NCBI RefSeq assembly: GCF_018139145.2
Contig: NW_026114235.1
Location: forward strand, 434,001-498,000
Source of the DNA: Gymnogyps californianus
Lineage: Eukaryota > Chordata > Aves > Accipitriformes > Cathartidae
Direction of reading: 5' to 3'
DNA length: 64,000 bases
Shown here one piece after another: positions 1 through 12,747 of this stretch (the first letter of the stretch is position 1; each line of letters begins with the position of its first letter). Below the pieces are notes generated by a model. It ran no database searches, had not been told where the DNA came from, and saw nothing but the letters and a program-made list of their open reading frames with translations. A program made the position numbers and the translations under genes.

Positions 1-1901
1 TGTGTAGGAAGAGCAGTCCTACACAAAATAATCTCAGTCTGTACTCGCACAAGTAGACGTGGCCAAGTACATGCATGCTATCAATGTGTCCCTCTCTCAT
101 ACACTCTTTGTTTCAAAAACAAAATGGAAGTAGTTTACTGAACTTCACAGAGCAAAGAAGTTGCAAGAAAAGAATAGTACCTGAGACCATAGATTATTTC
201 CTTCTTGCTGTAGCCAACAGATAGTTGCCAAGTCTTGAAATTACTGAGGCTTCTTAGAGCACACACACATCAGTAGTTCAAGAGTGCTATTTGGAGAAAG
301 GCATTAATAGAGCCTGCATCTTTGGCTCCTTTGTGCTTCATTTCTTTCTTATGTCTCTCCCTCTTTGTAGGGGAAAACAACATGATTAAGCAAGTATAAC
401 TGCCCCTAATCTACTGGTTTTGTTCAATATGTTTGATTGTCCTGTAGTAGCTGGTATATTACTGCTAAGGCTGGTTTCACAAGGCAGATTTCTAAAACTA
501 AGAACAAGTGGGCATCACTGAAGACTATAAAGTTATTACTCTATCACTATACTCAAAGTCTTTCAAACAGCAAGGAAAAAATATCAAAGGCAGAGAAGGA
601 AAGTAGTTTAAAATATAAATGAAGAATGCTTTTTTGGTGGGACTGTCATTGATACTACCCCTGTAGGGAAAATTTGTTGAAGTGATATGATTAGCAGAAA
701 AATAATAATCTTTAACTTTCATGCATCTAAAACATATATTTCAAAATATCTAAATGTTACAAATGATCTTCCTCTTCTATAACAGTCTAAAAAATTTGAA
801 TGTAATGATCCTGAGTCTGTAGCATAATTCCTTGATGCCCTTGATGACTTTAAAGTAAGGTGATCCTCAGTCTTCAGCAGGCATCACAGTGAATATGCAA
901 AACAGTAAATAAATGTGTTCTATCTATGCAAATTTACCTCTTATTCATGCAAACATACCATATGAAACCATAACACTATTTACTACAATTATTTTCATAT
1001 ATACACAAAATGGTATCAGTTCACACTTATTCTGCCTTATGTCTGTACCAATAAACAAGCTTCTCAGGAAGATTTTTGGCACAGCTTTTCTCCCTACAGA
1101 TATTTTACAAAATGGCAGATAATGGATAGAAAATAGAACCAGATATTGCGAACTCCTGAAAAGCTTGTATCAAGTAACTTTTCCTTTAGAGATGCTTCTT
1201 ACCTATTTTAAAATTATCAGTGGGCAAGAAGTACTCATATGCATTCTTTCAGTATAGACAACTAGAGGCTTTGAGTTGGTGAACTAAGTTCGGCCTATGA
1301 TTTATCATAAATATTAGTGGCAAATATTTCTCTTGCTGGATACCTTCACTATAATATCTAAACATTAGTAATAACAGCAGCAATTTTTACCAGTATTTTA
1401 TTAGGAAATAAAAGGTCAAACAATACCTTTCTTTTCTTTTTCACTATAGACCCTCTCAGTTCTCTTCCCAACATTGTGTTTTTTGTTCAAGCTATGCATA
1501 TTACATTGGACTACTCAGAGGAACAACTGCTTATGAATGTTTTGAGATCTGAAGGGAATCAATTGTTTTTAGAAACATGCAATTCCTGCTAAGTCTTGGG
1601 AATTCATTAGAAATCATTCCATATTTTCTATTTTCACAGGTCTTTCTCGAAGTTCTGTGCTTGAGAATATCAGATCTCATTTAAAAAAACCAAAACAGTA
1701 AAAGAATCAGACTTAAAGCTCTCATGTTTGTGAGCAAATCTTGAAAACCATCAACTCCAAGCACTGGAAAAAGCAGAAAGATGATTAAAAGACAATGAAA
1801 AACATTATTTTATAATATCCAGATTTGTAATCAATTAACATGAATTTGTGGACCAGACTCATAGTATGTATAACATGAATCTAGCCATATGGAGTGAGTT
1901 C
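1..1901. other. AT-rich intergenic or intronic DNA, nothing recognised
   Basis: No reading frame here exceeds about 70 codons on either strand and none carries a recognisable motif. There is no repeat family or RNA gene that I recognise. It ends at the target duplication of the lone LTR that begins at 1907. Confidence 0.6.
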
Positions 1902-1906
1902 CATAC

Positions 1907-2509
1907 TGTCATGGTTTAACCCCAGCCAGCAGCTAAGCACCGCGCAGCCGCTCCCTCACTCCCCCTCCCCACTCCCAGTGGGATGGGAAGGAGAATCGGA
2001 AAAAAAGGTAAAACTCGTGGGTTGAGATAAGAACAGTTTAATAACTAAAGTAAAATATAATACTAACAATAGTAATAATGAAATATAATAATAATAATAG
2101 TAATGAAAAGGAATATAACAAAAAAAGAAGAGGGGAAAAAATAGAAAAAAAACCCCAGTGATGCACAATGCAATTGCTCACCACCCACTGACCGATGCCC
2201 CAGCAGCAATCCGCGCCTCCCGGCCAACTCCCCCCAGTTTATATACTGGGCATGACATTCCATGGTATGGAATACCCCTTTGGCTAGTTCAGGTCAGCTG
2301 CCCCGGCTCTGCTCCCTCCCAGCTTCTTGCACACCTGCTTGCTGGCAGAGCATGGGAAACTGAAAAGTCCTTGGCTTAAGATAAGCGCTACTTAGCAACA
2401 ACTAAAACATCAGGGTGTTATCAGCATTATTCTCACACTAAATCCAAAATACAGCACTATACCAGCTACTAAGAAGACAATTATCTCTATCCCAGCCGAA
2501 ACCAGGACA
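1907..2509 (-). mobile_element. Lone family A LTR, reverse orientation
   Basis: On the minus strand this starts TGTCCTGGTTTCGGCTGGGA and ends GGTTAAACCATGACA, matching the LTRs of the three proviruses in this window. It is flanked by an exact 5-bp duplication, catac, at 1902-1906 and 2510-2514, so it is a complete insertion reduced to one LTR. A TATA-like element lies near 2238-2246 (read on the minus strand). The simple AAT-rich run at 2055-2115 and the purine-rich run at 2117-2155 are part of the LTR. Short open frames across it are fortuitous. Confidence 0.92.
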
Positions 2510-2514
2510 CATAC

Positions 2515-5492
2515 TCTCCATTCAGGCTTGAGAAAGTTTGATGGGTTAGCTCTTTTTAAGGTGTTTAAGGAGAAGTAGCTTGAAACTATATACCTTGTTT
2601 TCTATAACAGTTATTATCCAGAAAGAATTTAAATTATTGTTCTTGGTGAACACAATTTTTCTCTTGTCAGAACTAAACTTCATCATGTGACTCTGGGTGA
2701 ATTGTTTGACATTCATGTACCCCAGTAAGCTGAAAATCAGCTTGCAACTCATGCAGAACCTAATGAATTAATTATATTTGACTATAATAATATTCACTCA
2801 AACTGACTAACTTAAGTGGGAAGAGTTTTGGACAGCACCATATTGCAAAAAATGATTTATTTGAGGTTTTAAACTTCCATAGCCTAAGATGTCAGAAAAT
2901 AATTATTATGCGTAATAGAAAAAATCCCAATGTATTCAAGTTGGGCAGTGCATTACTGTGATTTTTACAGGATATTTATCCATTACAAATTTGTCATCAA
3001 ATATTGCCTGTGGCCTATAGTTATTGTTGCTGTGCATTTACATTTCAATTGGAAAAAAAGCCACTTTCTTTTTGTCTTCTCTAATTAACATTTTGAAGCT
3101 CTCTAATTTTCTTGCTGCTCAGAGAAACAAAGCACCCAGGCTCACAGAGAAAACCCATTCAGCAAGATATAAATATTTGCTATTCAGAAAATCTCAATGA
3201 GGGTTTAGTTATTTTAAACTAAAAAAAGAAAATTACTAATAATGATTGGTTTCAGCTAATGAAATGCTTTTATGCAAATATGTGTACCCTAAATATAACC
3301 TGGAAACAAAAGACTGCTTAACAGCTACTATTAAGCAATACATTAGGAGATCAATTAAACAGAACTCTTTCTAATGAATAAGCTGTACAAGAGTTGCTAT
3401 GGAAACCCGGAAAGAGAAAGCCCTAGAATGCTAATTTGCAATTTTAAGAACATAAAGCATTAGAGATCTGCTAGCGGCTGGCTGGAGAGTCATATACCAA
3501 AGTTAAAGAGAAAAAGTGTCTCACAAACACTCAGAAAAAGAGAAGGGAAGTAAAGGAACAGAGCCATGATATTCATATCCAAGAATGACTTATGAAAAAA
3601 TTATAAATGGAATATTGTATCTGAATGGGTAGTTATGAGTATATCATTCCAAAGCGGACCATCAGAGGGAGCCAGAAATTGCAGTTTCTCCATGGAAGAT
3701 CATTAATGATAGTCTAGGGAACACTGAGAGTGAATAGACACTTCCTCTTGAAAGAAAGGACAGACACAATGGTTGAAGAAGGGCTATCAATACTCTTGGG
3801 TTCTTCAACATGCTTATGGCATTTCTCCATTTTTAAAAGACATATTATGGACAATTACAAGATAGTGGATCCAAAAAAGAGGTGGTACCAACTTCTATCA
3901 GAAGTGTGAAAAAAACTCCAAAACTCTGTTGCAACAGATACCAAAAACCTGTTGCAACCAAAAAAAACCCCAAAACTCTGTTGCAAACAGTTCCTCAATT
4001 TACCAGACTAGACTGTCCTTTCAGCAGAGAGCACTTCTCCAGCTCTAAAACATTCATAGCCTGTATGCTTCTCCAACTCCTCTTTTATACCTAAATGAAT
4101 GAAATAACTTGAAAAGTTGAGATGGGAGAACATGAGGGCCAAATAATTTCATTCAGAAAATTGATTGTATTTATTTTTAAACATAAATTACTTCTATTTT
4201 AAAACATGAAGAAAAAACTGCCAAGTTTATGAGATAAAGGATTTTAAAAAAAATAATCTGTTACCGCTGTTTTCCCTCAGTGTATATGTTAAGTAAAAAT
4301 TAAGATTATATTTCATTTCTTCGACTTCAGGATGCTACAACAGCAATGATTCTCTTTAAGTCTGATCATGCATCAGAGAAAACAGTTTAATTTTTCCCAT
4401 TGACTTCAGTGGCAAGATAGTGAATCCTTTCCACATTAGGCTTAGATTTGTAACAATAAATGTTCTTTTGTTAGACAGATACAGTTTTAAATGCTTAATC
4501 AGAAGTTGGAAACCTACTGTTTCTAATCTTGACTTTGAGGCTATGTCTACATTGAATTTTAAGAGGCAGAAGGAGCCTGTGCTGGTGTCTACATTGAGCG
4601 GGCACAGTAGCATGGAAAAACTTGGGCTTAGGGAATTCTAGAAGAACTCTAGAGCTGAAATTCAGATCTTAGCTGCCCCTGCTACTTAACTCAAAGACCT
4701 AAATAATTGCTTTGTGGATGGAAAGGCCATGCCATGTCACACTACAAAATTCCCACCTACCCACGTATTCACACAAAGTGACTGCAGGGTTATTTAAATC
4801 GCGCCAACATTGCCTTCTGCAAAAGTTGCTAGGATTTATGGATGGTAGTAGTGCTAGAAGACAAACCAGAAGACAAGTCACAAATACTCTGCAAGCAGCG
4901 ATGTGGTTCTTGGTCCAGCCAACAGAAGAAATAGTCTGATTTTGTCTCTATTACGACTTTTATTTATCACCGAAAAATTGAAATATAAATATACCCACAA
5001 GCAGTTACAGTAATTACAGTGCATTTAAGAGCTGAGGATGAATTCAGCCTCTGCTTCATTTTTCAGTACCAGCAGAAGGGAGATAATTGATATATTTCAC
5101 AGACACTTTGTGAAATGTAAAAAGTTACTGTTTGTTTTACTATCTCAAGTTCAACAAAAGCTTTTCTTAACTAATCTGTAAACCATCTCAAAAGTTGCAT
5201 TGCTAATCCTACTGGTCAATGACTGCCTTTTTACTGTTCAGAGCTATGTAGTATCTTTAAAAGAAGTAGACTTTTTAAATAGTGCCTCTACTAGTTTCGG
5301 ACTACTACCTAGGTAATATAATGGTATGTTAGAGGTGATGATTACATGTGACTTCTTTATTTACTGTATTTATTTACTGAATTTAGATTAATTGCTGTTA
5401 AATATTTCCTTTATAAAATGATTACATCTATTTCGGTTTGGAATCCAGGAGCATAACATATACCAAATATCCCAGTCTTTAGAAAGACTAGA
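2515..5492. other. AT-rich unique DNA, nothing recognised
   Basis: No long open frames and no recognisable repeat. The GTCTACATT motif occurs twice near 4545-4600 and might be a decayed DNA-transposon end, but this is too weak to call. Confidence 0.5.
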
Positions 5493-5497
5493 CTGGG

Positions 5498-6657
5498 TGT
5501 ATTGGGTTTGCGTGGCAAGGTTTTGGTAGCGGGGGGGCTATAGGGGTGGCTTCTGCGAGAAGCTGCTAGAAGCTTCCCCTATGTCCGATAAAGTTAATGC
5601 CAGCGGGTTCCAAGACGGACCCGCTGCTGGCCAAGGCTGAGCCAATCAGCAACAGTGGTAGCGCCTCTGTGATAACATATTTAAGAAAGGGAAAAAAAGT
5701 TACAGGGGAGTTGCAGTTGCAGCCAGAGAGAGCGGAGTGAGAAGATGTGAGAGGAACAACTCCGCAGACCCCAAGGTCAGTGAAGAAGGAGGGGGAGGAG
5801 GTGCTCCAGGCGCCGGAGCAGAGACATTCCCCTGCAGCCCGTGGTGAAGACCATGGTGAGGCAGGCTGTCCCCCTGCAGCCCATGGAGGTCCACGGTGGA
5901 GCAGATATCCACCTGCAGCCCATGGAGGACCCCACGCTGGAGCAGGTGGATGCCCGAAGGACGCTGTGACCCCGTGGGAAGCCTGTGCTGGAGCAGGCTC
6001 CTGGCAGGACCTGTGGACCTGTGGCCCTGTGGAGAGAGGAGCCCACACTGAAGCAGGTTTGCTGGCAGGACTTGTGACCCCATGGGGGACCCATGCTGGA
6101 GCAGTCTGTTCCTGAAGGACTGCACCCCATGGATGGGACCCATGCTGGAGCAGTTCGTGAAGAACTGTAGCCCATGGGAAGGACTCACATTGGAGAAGTT
6201 TGTGGAGGACTGTCTCCCGTGGGAGGGACCCCATGCTGGAGCAGGGGAAGAGTGTGAGGAGTCCTCCCCCTGAGGAGGAAGGAGCGGCAGAGACAATATG
6301 TGATGAACTGACCGAAACCCCCATTCCCCGTCCCCCTGCGCCACTCGGGGGGGAGGAGGTAGAAAGTTCGGGAGTAAAGTTAAGCCCGGGAAGAAGGGAG
6401 GGGTGGGGGGAAGGTGTTTTAAGATTTGGTTTTATTTCTCATTATCCTGCTCTAATTTGACTAGTAATAAATTAAACTAGTTTTTCCCCAAGTCGAGTCT
6501 GTTTTGCCCGTGATGGTAATTGCTGAGTGATCTCCCTGTCCTTATCTCGACCCATGAGCCTTTCGTAATATTTTCTCTCCCCTGTCCAGTTGAGGAGGGG
6601 GAGTGATAGAGCGGCTTTGGTGGGCACCTGGCATCCGGCCAGGGTCAACCCACTACA
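5498..6657 (+). mobile_element. Lone family B LTR (B1)
   Basis: A 1,160-bp LTR starting TGTATTGGGTTTGCGTGGCA and ending CAACCCACTACA, with an exact 5-bp target duplication ctggg at 5493-5497 and 6658-6662. The GC-rich middle (about 5760-6280) is made of imperfect repeats of roughly 40-48 bp built around 'cccatgctggagcag'. A polyadenylation signal AATAAA is at about 6466-6471, followed by a U5-like segment. The repeats leave several frames open, including 252 codons antisense at 6324-5566, but I see no known protein motif in them. Two more copies are at 30914 and 38877. Confidence 0.9.
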
Positions 6658-6662
6658 CTGGG

Positions 6663-9603
6663 CTATGGCAAAGTTTCATATTGACCAAAGACTTCAGATT
6701 CATATTATATCCTTCTACATTTTACTTTTCTTTAAGGTAATTCAAAGAAATAACATTAGGTTTCTATCTAAACAATGTTTGTCTATGATACTTAATTTAA
6801 AAATATATATAATGGAAAAGAAAAATATTTTTATCAGAATTTTTAAGGACTGGATGATTTATACAAAACTTTTAGGAGATATATGTTATTCAGTAGATTA
6901 TAATGGTTGCATTTATTCCTGTCTCTTCATATGTCTGAAGGAGATCACACAATACATAATCTCATAGAAAGCAGTGTTTACAATGACATACATTTTCTTC
7001 CTCAATTCCTTTCATACTGCACTGACAATTTCTCCTTTCAACAGAATAGATTTCTTCATGTCTACAGCCACTGGAATTACTCTCCAATATTATGATAAAT
7101 GTTATATTTGTTGTAGTTGAGTGTATACTAGCACAGAAATCCTTCTACACAGGTAGAAAGATAGTTTATCAGATAGTATATGGAAAAGATTCATAGACTG
7201 GCCTGTTTCAATTCAGTTTTCCCAAAATTTAGGAGATTGATATCTTAGCCATGCAAATCTGTAAAATTTTGGCTAAATGTCCTAGTAAATTGCAGAACAA
7301 ACTTATGATATCTTGGATACTCCCTGCCTTCTTTCTGAATAGAAATATGAGAGTTTCTTCTATTTGTATCTTTATGGGGAGTTATCTACTGAGATTACTG
7401 GGGACGATTCAATTTATTTTTCATGAAGTGGTGCAGAATGACCCATGGTGTTGAGTAGAAACAAGGAATGCAGACATGGATGTACATTTAGTATGAAAAA
7501 AAAAAAAGCACAAAGATAAATTAATGCTCAAGCTGAACTCCTGGTGAAAGTTAGGATGTTCTTTTAGCTACACCTGACATAAACTCAGCAGTACTGTAAA
7601 TAATAACAATGCTGTAAGTGATAGCTTTTGGCTGCCTGTGAAATGTTATTCCTTGTCAATATTATGTTTGTTCAGTGACACTGCTAAGAAGCCTTGGAGC
7701 ACGTGCCAAAAGATGTCACTAGATCTGCTCGGTAGTGACAGGCAGGGCTCAGTAATATATGAAAAAGTCCACACAAATGTGATTATGAATTACAGCTCTG
7801 TATAGCCCCAGGATAAGTGTAGGGGCTGATCCTGTTCTCCTCCTTCTCTGAAGCTTTATGTAGTGGGAGCAGTCCCTGAAAGAGGCCTGCAGACAGATAA
7901 AAGCCTCAGGGTCTGCAAAGCATTTCAGTTTCTCTCTGGATCCTCCCTCTGGTGTTTCTGGGTCTGAGGCTGAAAGAGAGCACTGGGCACTGACCTGAGA
8001 CCCCCTGAACTCCTGTGGAACTCTGCTCCATGCTCAAGCACCCTTAGTCTGCCTGGTCAACCTTTTATGCACTTCCAAATGCTTTCTAACTTTCACCTCA
8101 AACTGGGAACCTTGTATTTCAAAGCAGTCAATTTTCCTCGAATTGGGAGCCTGCCTCTTTTACTGCTACCGGTATGTAAAATATACAGGAGAGAATGAAG
8201 CCGAGCTGTTGACATTATTGATGCTGGGGATATGTAGCACAAAGAGTGGAGGGAGGAGAAAAGGCCATCACTCCACACTCCAGCACCTCACTGAGGCACA
8301 ACTGCCTGGTGGAGCAGCTTATGCTCCCCTCAAAGGATCACAGCGGGAAGCTTTGCGTAAGTGATTGAATTTTGTCATTAGCAGCAGTGTCAGCATTACA
8401 GCTGATGAGGAATTTTGCAGTGAAACAGGTTTTAAAAAATTCATCAAAACAGAAACCTCTCTGTGAAAGAATTGTTCTTTGACAGATTTCTGAAGTAAAA
8501 ATAAAAGGAAAAGAACTTCCTTGATATTGAATACCATTTTCTAAGCAATGTATGTTATTATGATATCAAAATGACTTTTTCTTTGAAAATGTAAGATATA
8601 ATTTTTAAATGTTTAGTCTCTTTCAAATATTGATAAAGATTAATTACAATATTTTTAAAAAAATTCAACTCTTTATAAATGATTTATAAATTTTTGACAT
8701 ATGACCCTGGTTTTAAAAAACCATGAAGATTTTGCAATGGTAGAAAAGACTTTTCCATTGCAATTTTAGTGAACAGTCATTTCCTAGCTGTCTCTTAAGA
8801 GACTTCAAAAATCTAAAACAGTTTTGTACAAATTCTATTGTTGGACAAAGAAAGTTCTATGTTGGCATTATTTCTTCTCTTTCATAGGGCTTTCATTAGC
8901 AGAGAACTTGGCCTCTAATTCTGGCCCTACATTATAATCAAAGGAAGACCAGCACTCACATCTAAGGGTGCAAATTTCTGAGGAGTAACTTATTCCTTAG
9001 CTTGACCAGGGATTTAGTTGTCTAAATGTAGTTACCTGACCCTGAAAAATCTAGGCTCAGATCTTGATCAACCATTTGAATCATTACTTTCACTGGTATT
9101 TACCTCATGGTTTTCTTTCCTCCTAGTTATTAAAAAATAATAATAAAAGAACCCCAAATGTACCAAGAATAAAAGTCCTATAGCAAGAGTTGTAATGGCA
9201 GTGAACTAGGAGCAGTGATTGTAGTAAATTCTCTTCTTTTCTAAAATTTCTTTAATTATCGTGCTCCCCACCTTCCCATTGACTATATGCACTCAAAAGG
9301 AGTAATATGAATAGACCTTTAAGAATAGACCCATGATTAATACATGTCACTTTGCCTAGTAAGTGACACAGCTCTTTTACTTGAGCCAAACTATGGTAAA
9401 TGAGTTGTTTTAGCATTATGTCTGTGGTGACCATAGGGTGAGATATATGGTTAAAAAATAAAAAAAATTTAAAAAAGGCATACACCAAGTAATAGAGAAA
9501 CGATTAATGATTCATGAAACAGAAAGTAAATTTTTAAAAATTGTTTTGCTTTACTCTTTTCCAAATATTTTAAAGCCACTAATGAAAGTTATGTATTTCC
9601 TAT
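6663..9603. other. AT-rich unique DNA, nothing recognised
   Basis: No coding, RNA or repeat feature was recognised. Composition is ordinary for the window's background. It ends at the 5' LTR of provirus P1. Confidence 0.5.
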
Positions 9604-10186
9604 TGTCCTGGTTTCAGCTAGGACAGAGTTAATTTTCTTCCTAGTAGCTGGTATAGTGCAGTGTTTCGGATTTAGTAGGAAAATAATACTGATAACACAC
9701 TGATGGTTTTAGTTGTTGCTAAGTAGTGTTTATACTAAGTCAAGGATCTTTCAGCTTCTCATGGCCAGCCAGCAAGAAGGCTGGAGGGGCACAAGAAGCT
9801 GGGAGGGGACACCGCCAGGACAGCTGACCCAAACTGGCCAAAGAGCTATTCCATACCATATGACCTCATGCCCAGTATATAAACTGGGGGGAGTTAACTG
9901 GGAGGGGCGGATCGCGGCTCGGGAACTAACTAGGCATCGGTCGGTGAGTGGTGAGCAATTGCATTGTGCACCACTTGCTTTGTATAGTTTAATTCTTTTA
10001 GTATTACTATTGTCATATTATTATTATCATTATCATTGTTTTTCATTCCTTTCTGTCCTATTAAACTGTCTTTTTCTCAACTCACGAGGTTTTTTTCCTG
10101 ATTCTCTCCCCCATCCCACTGGGTGGGGGAGGAGTGAGTGAGTGGCTGCATGGTGCTTAGTTGCCGGCTGGGGTTAAACCACGACA
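9604..10186 (+). repeat. 5' LTR of P1
   Basis: Runs from TGTCCTGGTTTCAGCT to AAACCACGACA, closely matching the 3' LTR at 16088-16666. It contains a TATA box at 9876-9883 and the polyadenylation signal ATTAAA at 10060-10065. The pyrimidine-rich, ATT-rich stretch between them would be the start of the transcript. Confidence 0.93.
9876..9883 (+). promoter_or_regulatory. LTR TATA box (TATATAAA)
   Basis: TATATAAA lies in a conserved segment 'cccagtatataaac' present in nearly every family A LTR here. It lies well upstream of the LTR's polyadenylation signal, as expected of a retroviral U3 promoter. Function is inferred by position. Confidence 0.65.
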
Positions 10187-10194
10187 GTCCTTTT

Positions 10195-10212
10195 TGGCGC
10201 CCAACGTGGGGC
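10195..10212 (+). promoter_or_regulatory. Primer binding site, tRNA-Lys type
   Basis: The 18 nt TGGCGCCCAACGTGGGGC lie eight bases after the 5' LTR and match the complement of the 3' end of tRNA-Lys1,2 exactly, as far as I know that tRNA. P2 and P3 carry the same site with one change (TGGCAC instead of TGGCGC). Confidence 0.88.
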
Positions 10213-10307
10213 AGTACGGGTTGAGATAACGACAAATCTGACTGGAATGTGTTAGAACAAATTTGTTATAAACATACATTATATTAGTTCACTAGTCACT
10301 GGTCACA

Positions 10308-10925
10308 ATGTTGATGTATTCGCTCTCAAAGTTGGTGCACTTGTTCTTAAAGGTGCGTTATGTAATACCTTACTTGCAGTATATGCTCCCTGTTGTGCTG
10401 TTTATCACCCGTGGGAACTGGGCCAGAGTTATCATGTTGTTGTACTTTGTAACACTGGCTTATGATACGATAGAATTGCTGGTCGTGGAACTAATCTGGT
10501 ATTTGTACTCAGCATTGCCATCACCTCCGTACTTCGGGAGCCGTCTATCAGAAACTATTAATAATTACACCTTGTACCTTTTCTCATCGGAGAGCCAATC
10601 CATGGGGGAGACACATTTCTTCACCTTCCCCTTCTCCTCCAGGCAAATTACAGTGGCTCTTGAGAATTTTGAATATCCTTGGGATGTTCAAACCAGCATG
10701 TTCCTATTGCTATGTCTCCTGAATGTGTTTCAGGTCTTGTTTAAGGTTAAACAACTGTTTAAGAATACCTTTCGGAAATCTGCCCCGAGGCTTAATAACC
10801 ATGGGTGGCATGGCATGTGGGAGAATATGGGCAGGTATCTAGAGAACTTCTCACCTCCAATGGTTTGGAACTTCACTCCCGAACAACTACAGGACCCTGA
10901 TAAAGTGATAGACTATCTGAAATAG
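10308..10925 (+). pseudogene. gag: P1 gag, hydrophobic N-terminal part
   Basis: 205 codons from an ATG about 95 nt after the primer site; the corresponding ATG is used in P2 (40526) and P3 (61876). The first about 80 residues are strongly hydrophobic, with several candidate membrane segments, and residues about 140-155 form another. This is unlike an ordinary matrix domain. The middle carries NNYTLYLFSSESQSMGET, shared by all three copies. A one-base shift near 10921 ends this frame at TAG 10923-10925, and the next gag segment continues in another frame. Assignment to gag rests on position and on being fused to the capsid-like region in P2; no known domain is recognised. Confidence 0.75.
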
Positions 10926-11967
10926 CTGTGGCTATTCCAAAGAGGCACAACTTATCGCACTGTGCTGGGCCCTGGCCAGGATCTACCAAACGCTGCTTGA
11001 TACTGTGCAGCACCCTCAGGGGGAAGGGAGGGAAAACAGACCGACAGATACTGCGGCTACTCCAACCCCTGCAACAGACACAGCGGCTACTGCAACCCCG
11101 GCGACAGGCAAGGCGGCTACTCCAACCCCCACAACAGACACGGTGGCTACTCCGACCTCTGCAACAGACACTGTGGCTACTCTAACCTCTGCAACAGGCA
11201 CTGTGGCTACTCCAACCCCTGCGACAGGCGCTGCGGCTACTCCGACCCCTGCGACAGGCGCTGCGGCTGAACCAGAGAACCAACCTGTGCCAGTATCAGT
11301 CGCCCCTATACAGAAGAAGAAATAGTCAAAAAAAACAGCTCGCTTAGCAAGGGCTGAAGATGAACCAGGGTCATCACGAGAACAGGAGGAAGAGGCAGAA
11401 CCAGAGGTAATCACCCGATCTCTATCCCTGAGTGAGCTGCGGGATATGTGAAAAGATTTCAGCCGTCGTCCAGGTGAGCACATTATCACCTGGCTGCTCC
11501 GATGCTGGGACAATGGGGCTAGTAGCCTGGAATTAGAGGGTAGGGAAGCCAAGCAGCTGGGATCCCTTTCTAGGGAAGGTGGCATTGATAAGGCGATTGG
11601 AAAAGGGACACAAGCCCTCAGCCTCTGGAGGCGACTCCTGTCAAGTGTGAAGGAAAGGTATCCCTTCAAGGAAGATGTTATATGTCACCCAGGCAAGTGG
11701 ACCACCATGGAAAGAGGTATCCAGTACCTGAGGGAATTAGCCATGCTAGAGATGATTTATTATGACCCGGACAGTTTACAATTACCCAGAGATCCAGATG
11801 AAGTTCCATGCACACGACCCATGTGGTGGAAGTTTGTACGGAGCGCACCATCATCGTATGCCAACCCATTGGCAGTACTAACTTGGAAAGACGAAGAGGC
11901 ACCGACAGTGGATGAAATGGCTCGCCAACTCCGGCAATATGAAGAAAATCTCTTTTCATCCCTATGA
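10924..11967 (+). pseudogene. gag: P1 gag, Thr/Pro repeat and capsid-like region (interrupted)
   Basis: In the frame following the shift near 10921 the sequence encodes a segment matching P2, then seven 10-residue units of the form T-D/G-T-A-A-T-P-T-P-A (about 11047-11256), then EPENQP, a basic KKK stretch and the capsid-like region (LSELRDM, ERGIQYLRELA, TRPMW). Stops fall at TAG 11323 (Tyr in P2), TGA 11449 (Arg CGA in P2) and TGA 11965. The second half (11647-11967) is open for 106 codons. It would have formed the structural core of the particle. It is non-functional here. Confidence 0.8.
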
Positions 11968-12076
11968 GCCTGTGTCTCGGCTGTGGAAAAACTGTCCGAA
12001 AAGTCCGAAGAACTGATCGAACTTATCAAAAAGTCCTACTCCCCACCTGTACAGACCAATATCTCAGCTATTAGGA

Positions 12077-12382
12077 GTGAGCATTCCTCTGCTCAAGAGA
12101 GAATATAGAAGGTACACACCACGGGGTACCCTGTGGTTTTACCTGCGTGACCACGGAGAGGACATGAGGAAGTGGGATAGAAAACCTACCTCGACCCTAG
12201 ATGCACGGGTACATGAATTGAAAGGAAAAACAACCACAAAAGGGGATTCTTCCAGGAAAAAAGCTGCTCTGGTTTCCAGCAAGCAATTCCCCAGACAGAG
12301 TAGAAGGGCTTCTGACCCTCTTGAAGGGACCTCTAAGTCATTTTTACAAGAAATGAGTAACAAATACTCTGACCAGGATTAG
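12077..12382 (+). pseudogene. gag: P1 gag C-terminal part
   Basis: 101 codons in the frame that continues into protease, ending at a single amber codon, TAG 12380-12382. It matches the gag ends of P2 and P3 (LREHGEDM-like, then Ser/Arg/Lys-rich). No CCHC zinc knuckle is visible, so the nucleocapsid function would depend on basic residues. It lies in a different frame from the preceding capsid segment, so a further frameshift lies between 11967 and 12077. Confidence 0.75.
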
Positions 12383-12742
12383 AGGGGCCCTGCCTCCAGC
12401 CAGGTGGAGGAAAGGGACAACCAGGTTTATTGGACTGTGTGGATTCGATGGCCTGGCACATCAGACCCACAGGAGTATAAGGCTCTAGTGGATACCGGTG
12501 CACAGTGTACCCTAATGCCATCAAGCTATAAAGGGGCAGAACCCATCTGTATCTCTGGTGTGACAGGGGGATCCCAACAGCTAACTGTATTGGAGGCTGA
12601 AATAAGCCTAACCAGGAATGAGTGGCAGAAACACCCCATTGTGACTGGCCCAGAGGCCCCGTGCATCCTTGGCATAGACTATCATCTCAGGAGAGGGTAT
12701 TTTAAAGACCCAAAGGGGTATATCGGTGGGCCTTTGGTATAG
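12383..12742 (+). pseudogene. pro: P1 retroviral aspartic protease (frameshifted)
   Basis: Directly follows the gag amber codon in the same frame. It has the catalytic triplet in ALVDTGAQCT and the second conserved motif CILGIDY, spaced as in retropepsins. Shortly after it, a 3-nt insertion (an extra His codon after GIDY) and a one-base change of frame near 12720 put the rest of pol in another frame, so this frame ends at 12742. Proteases of this type cleave Gag-Pol as dimers. In P2 the corresponding stretch is fused in frame to RT, which shows the intended layout. Confidence 0.85.
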
Positions 12743-12747
12743 CTGCC

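Noticed and set aside
4420..4641. 73-codon frame and repeated GTCTACATT near a possible DNA-transposon end
   Set aside because: Only two short motif copies; no terminal inverted repeat or target duplication visible.
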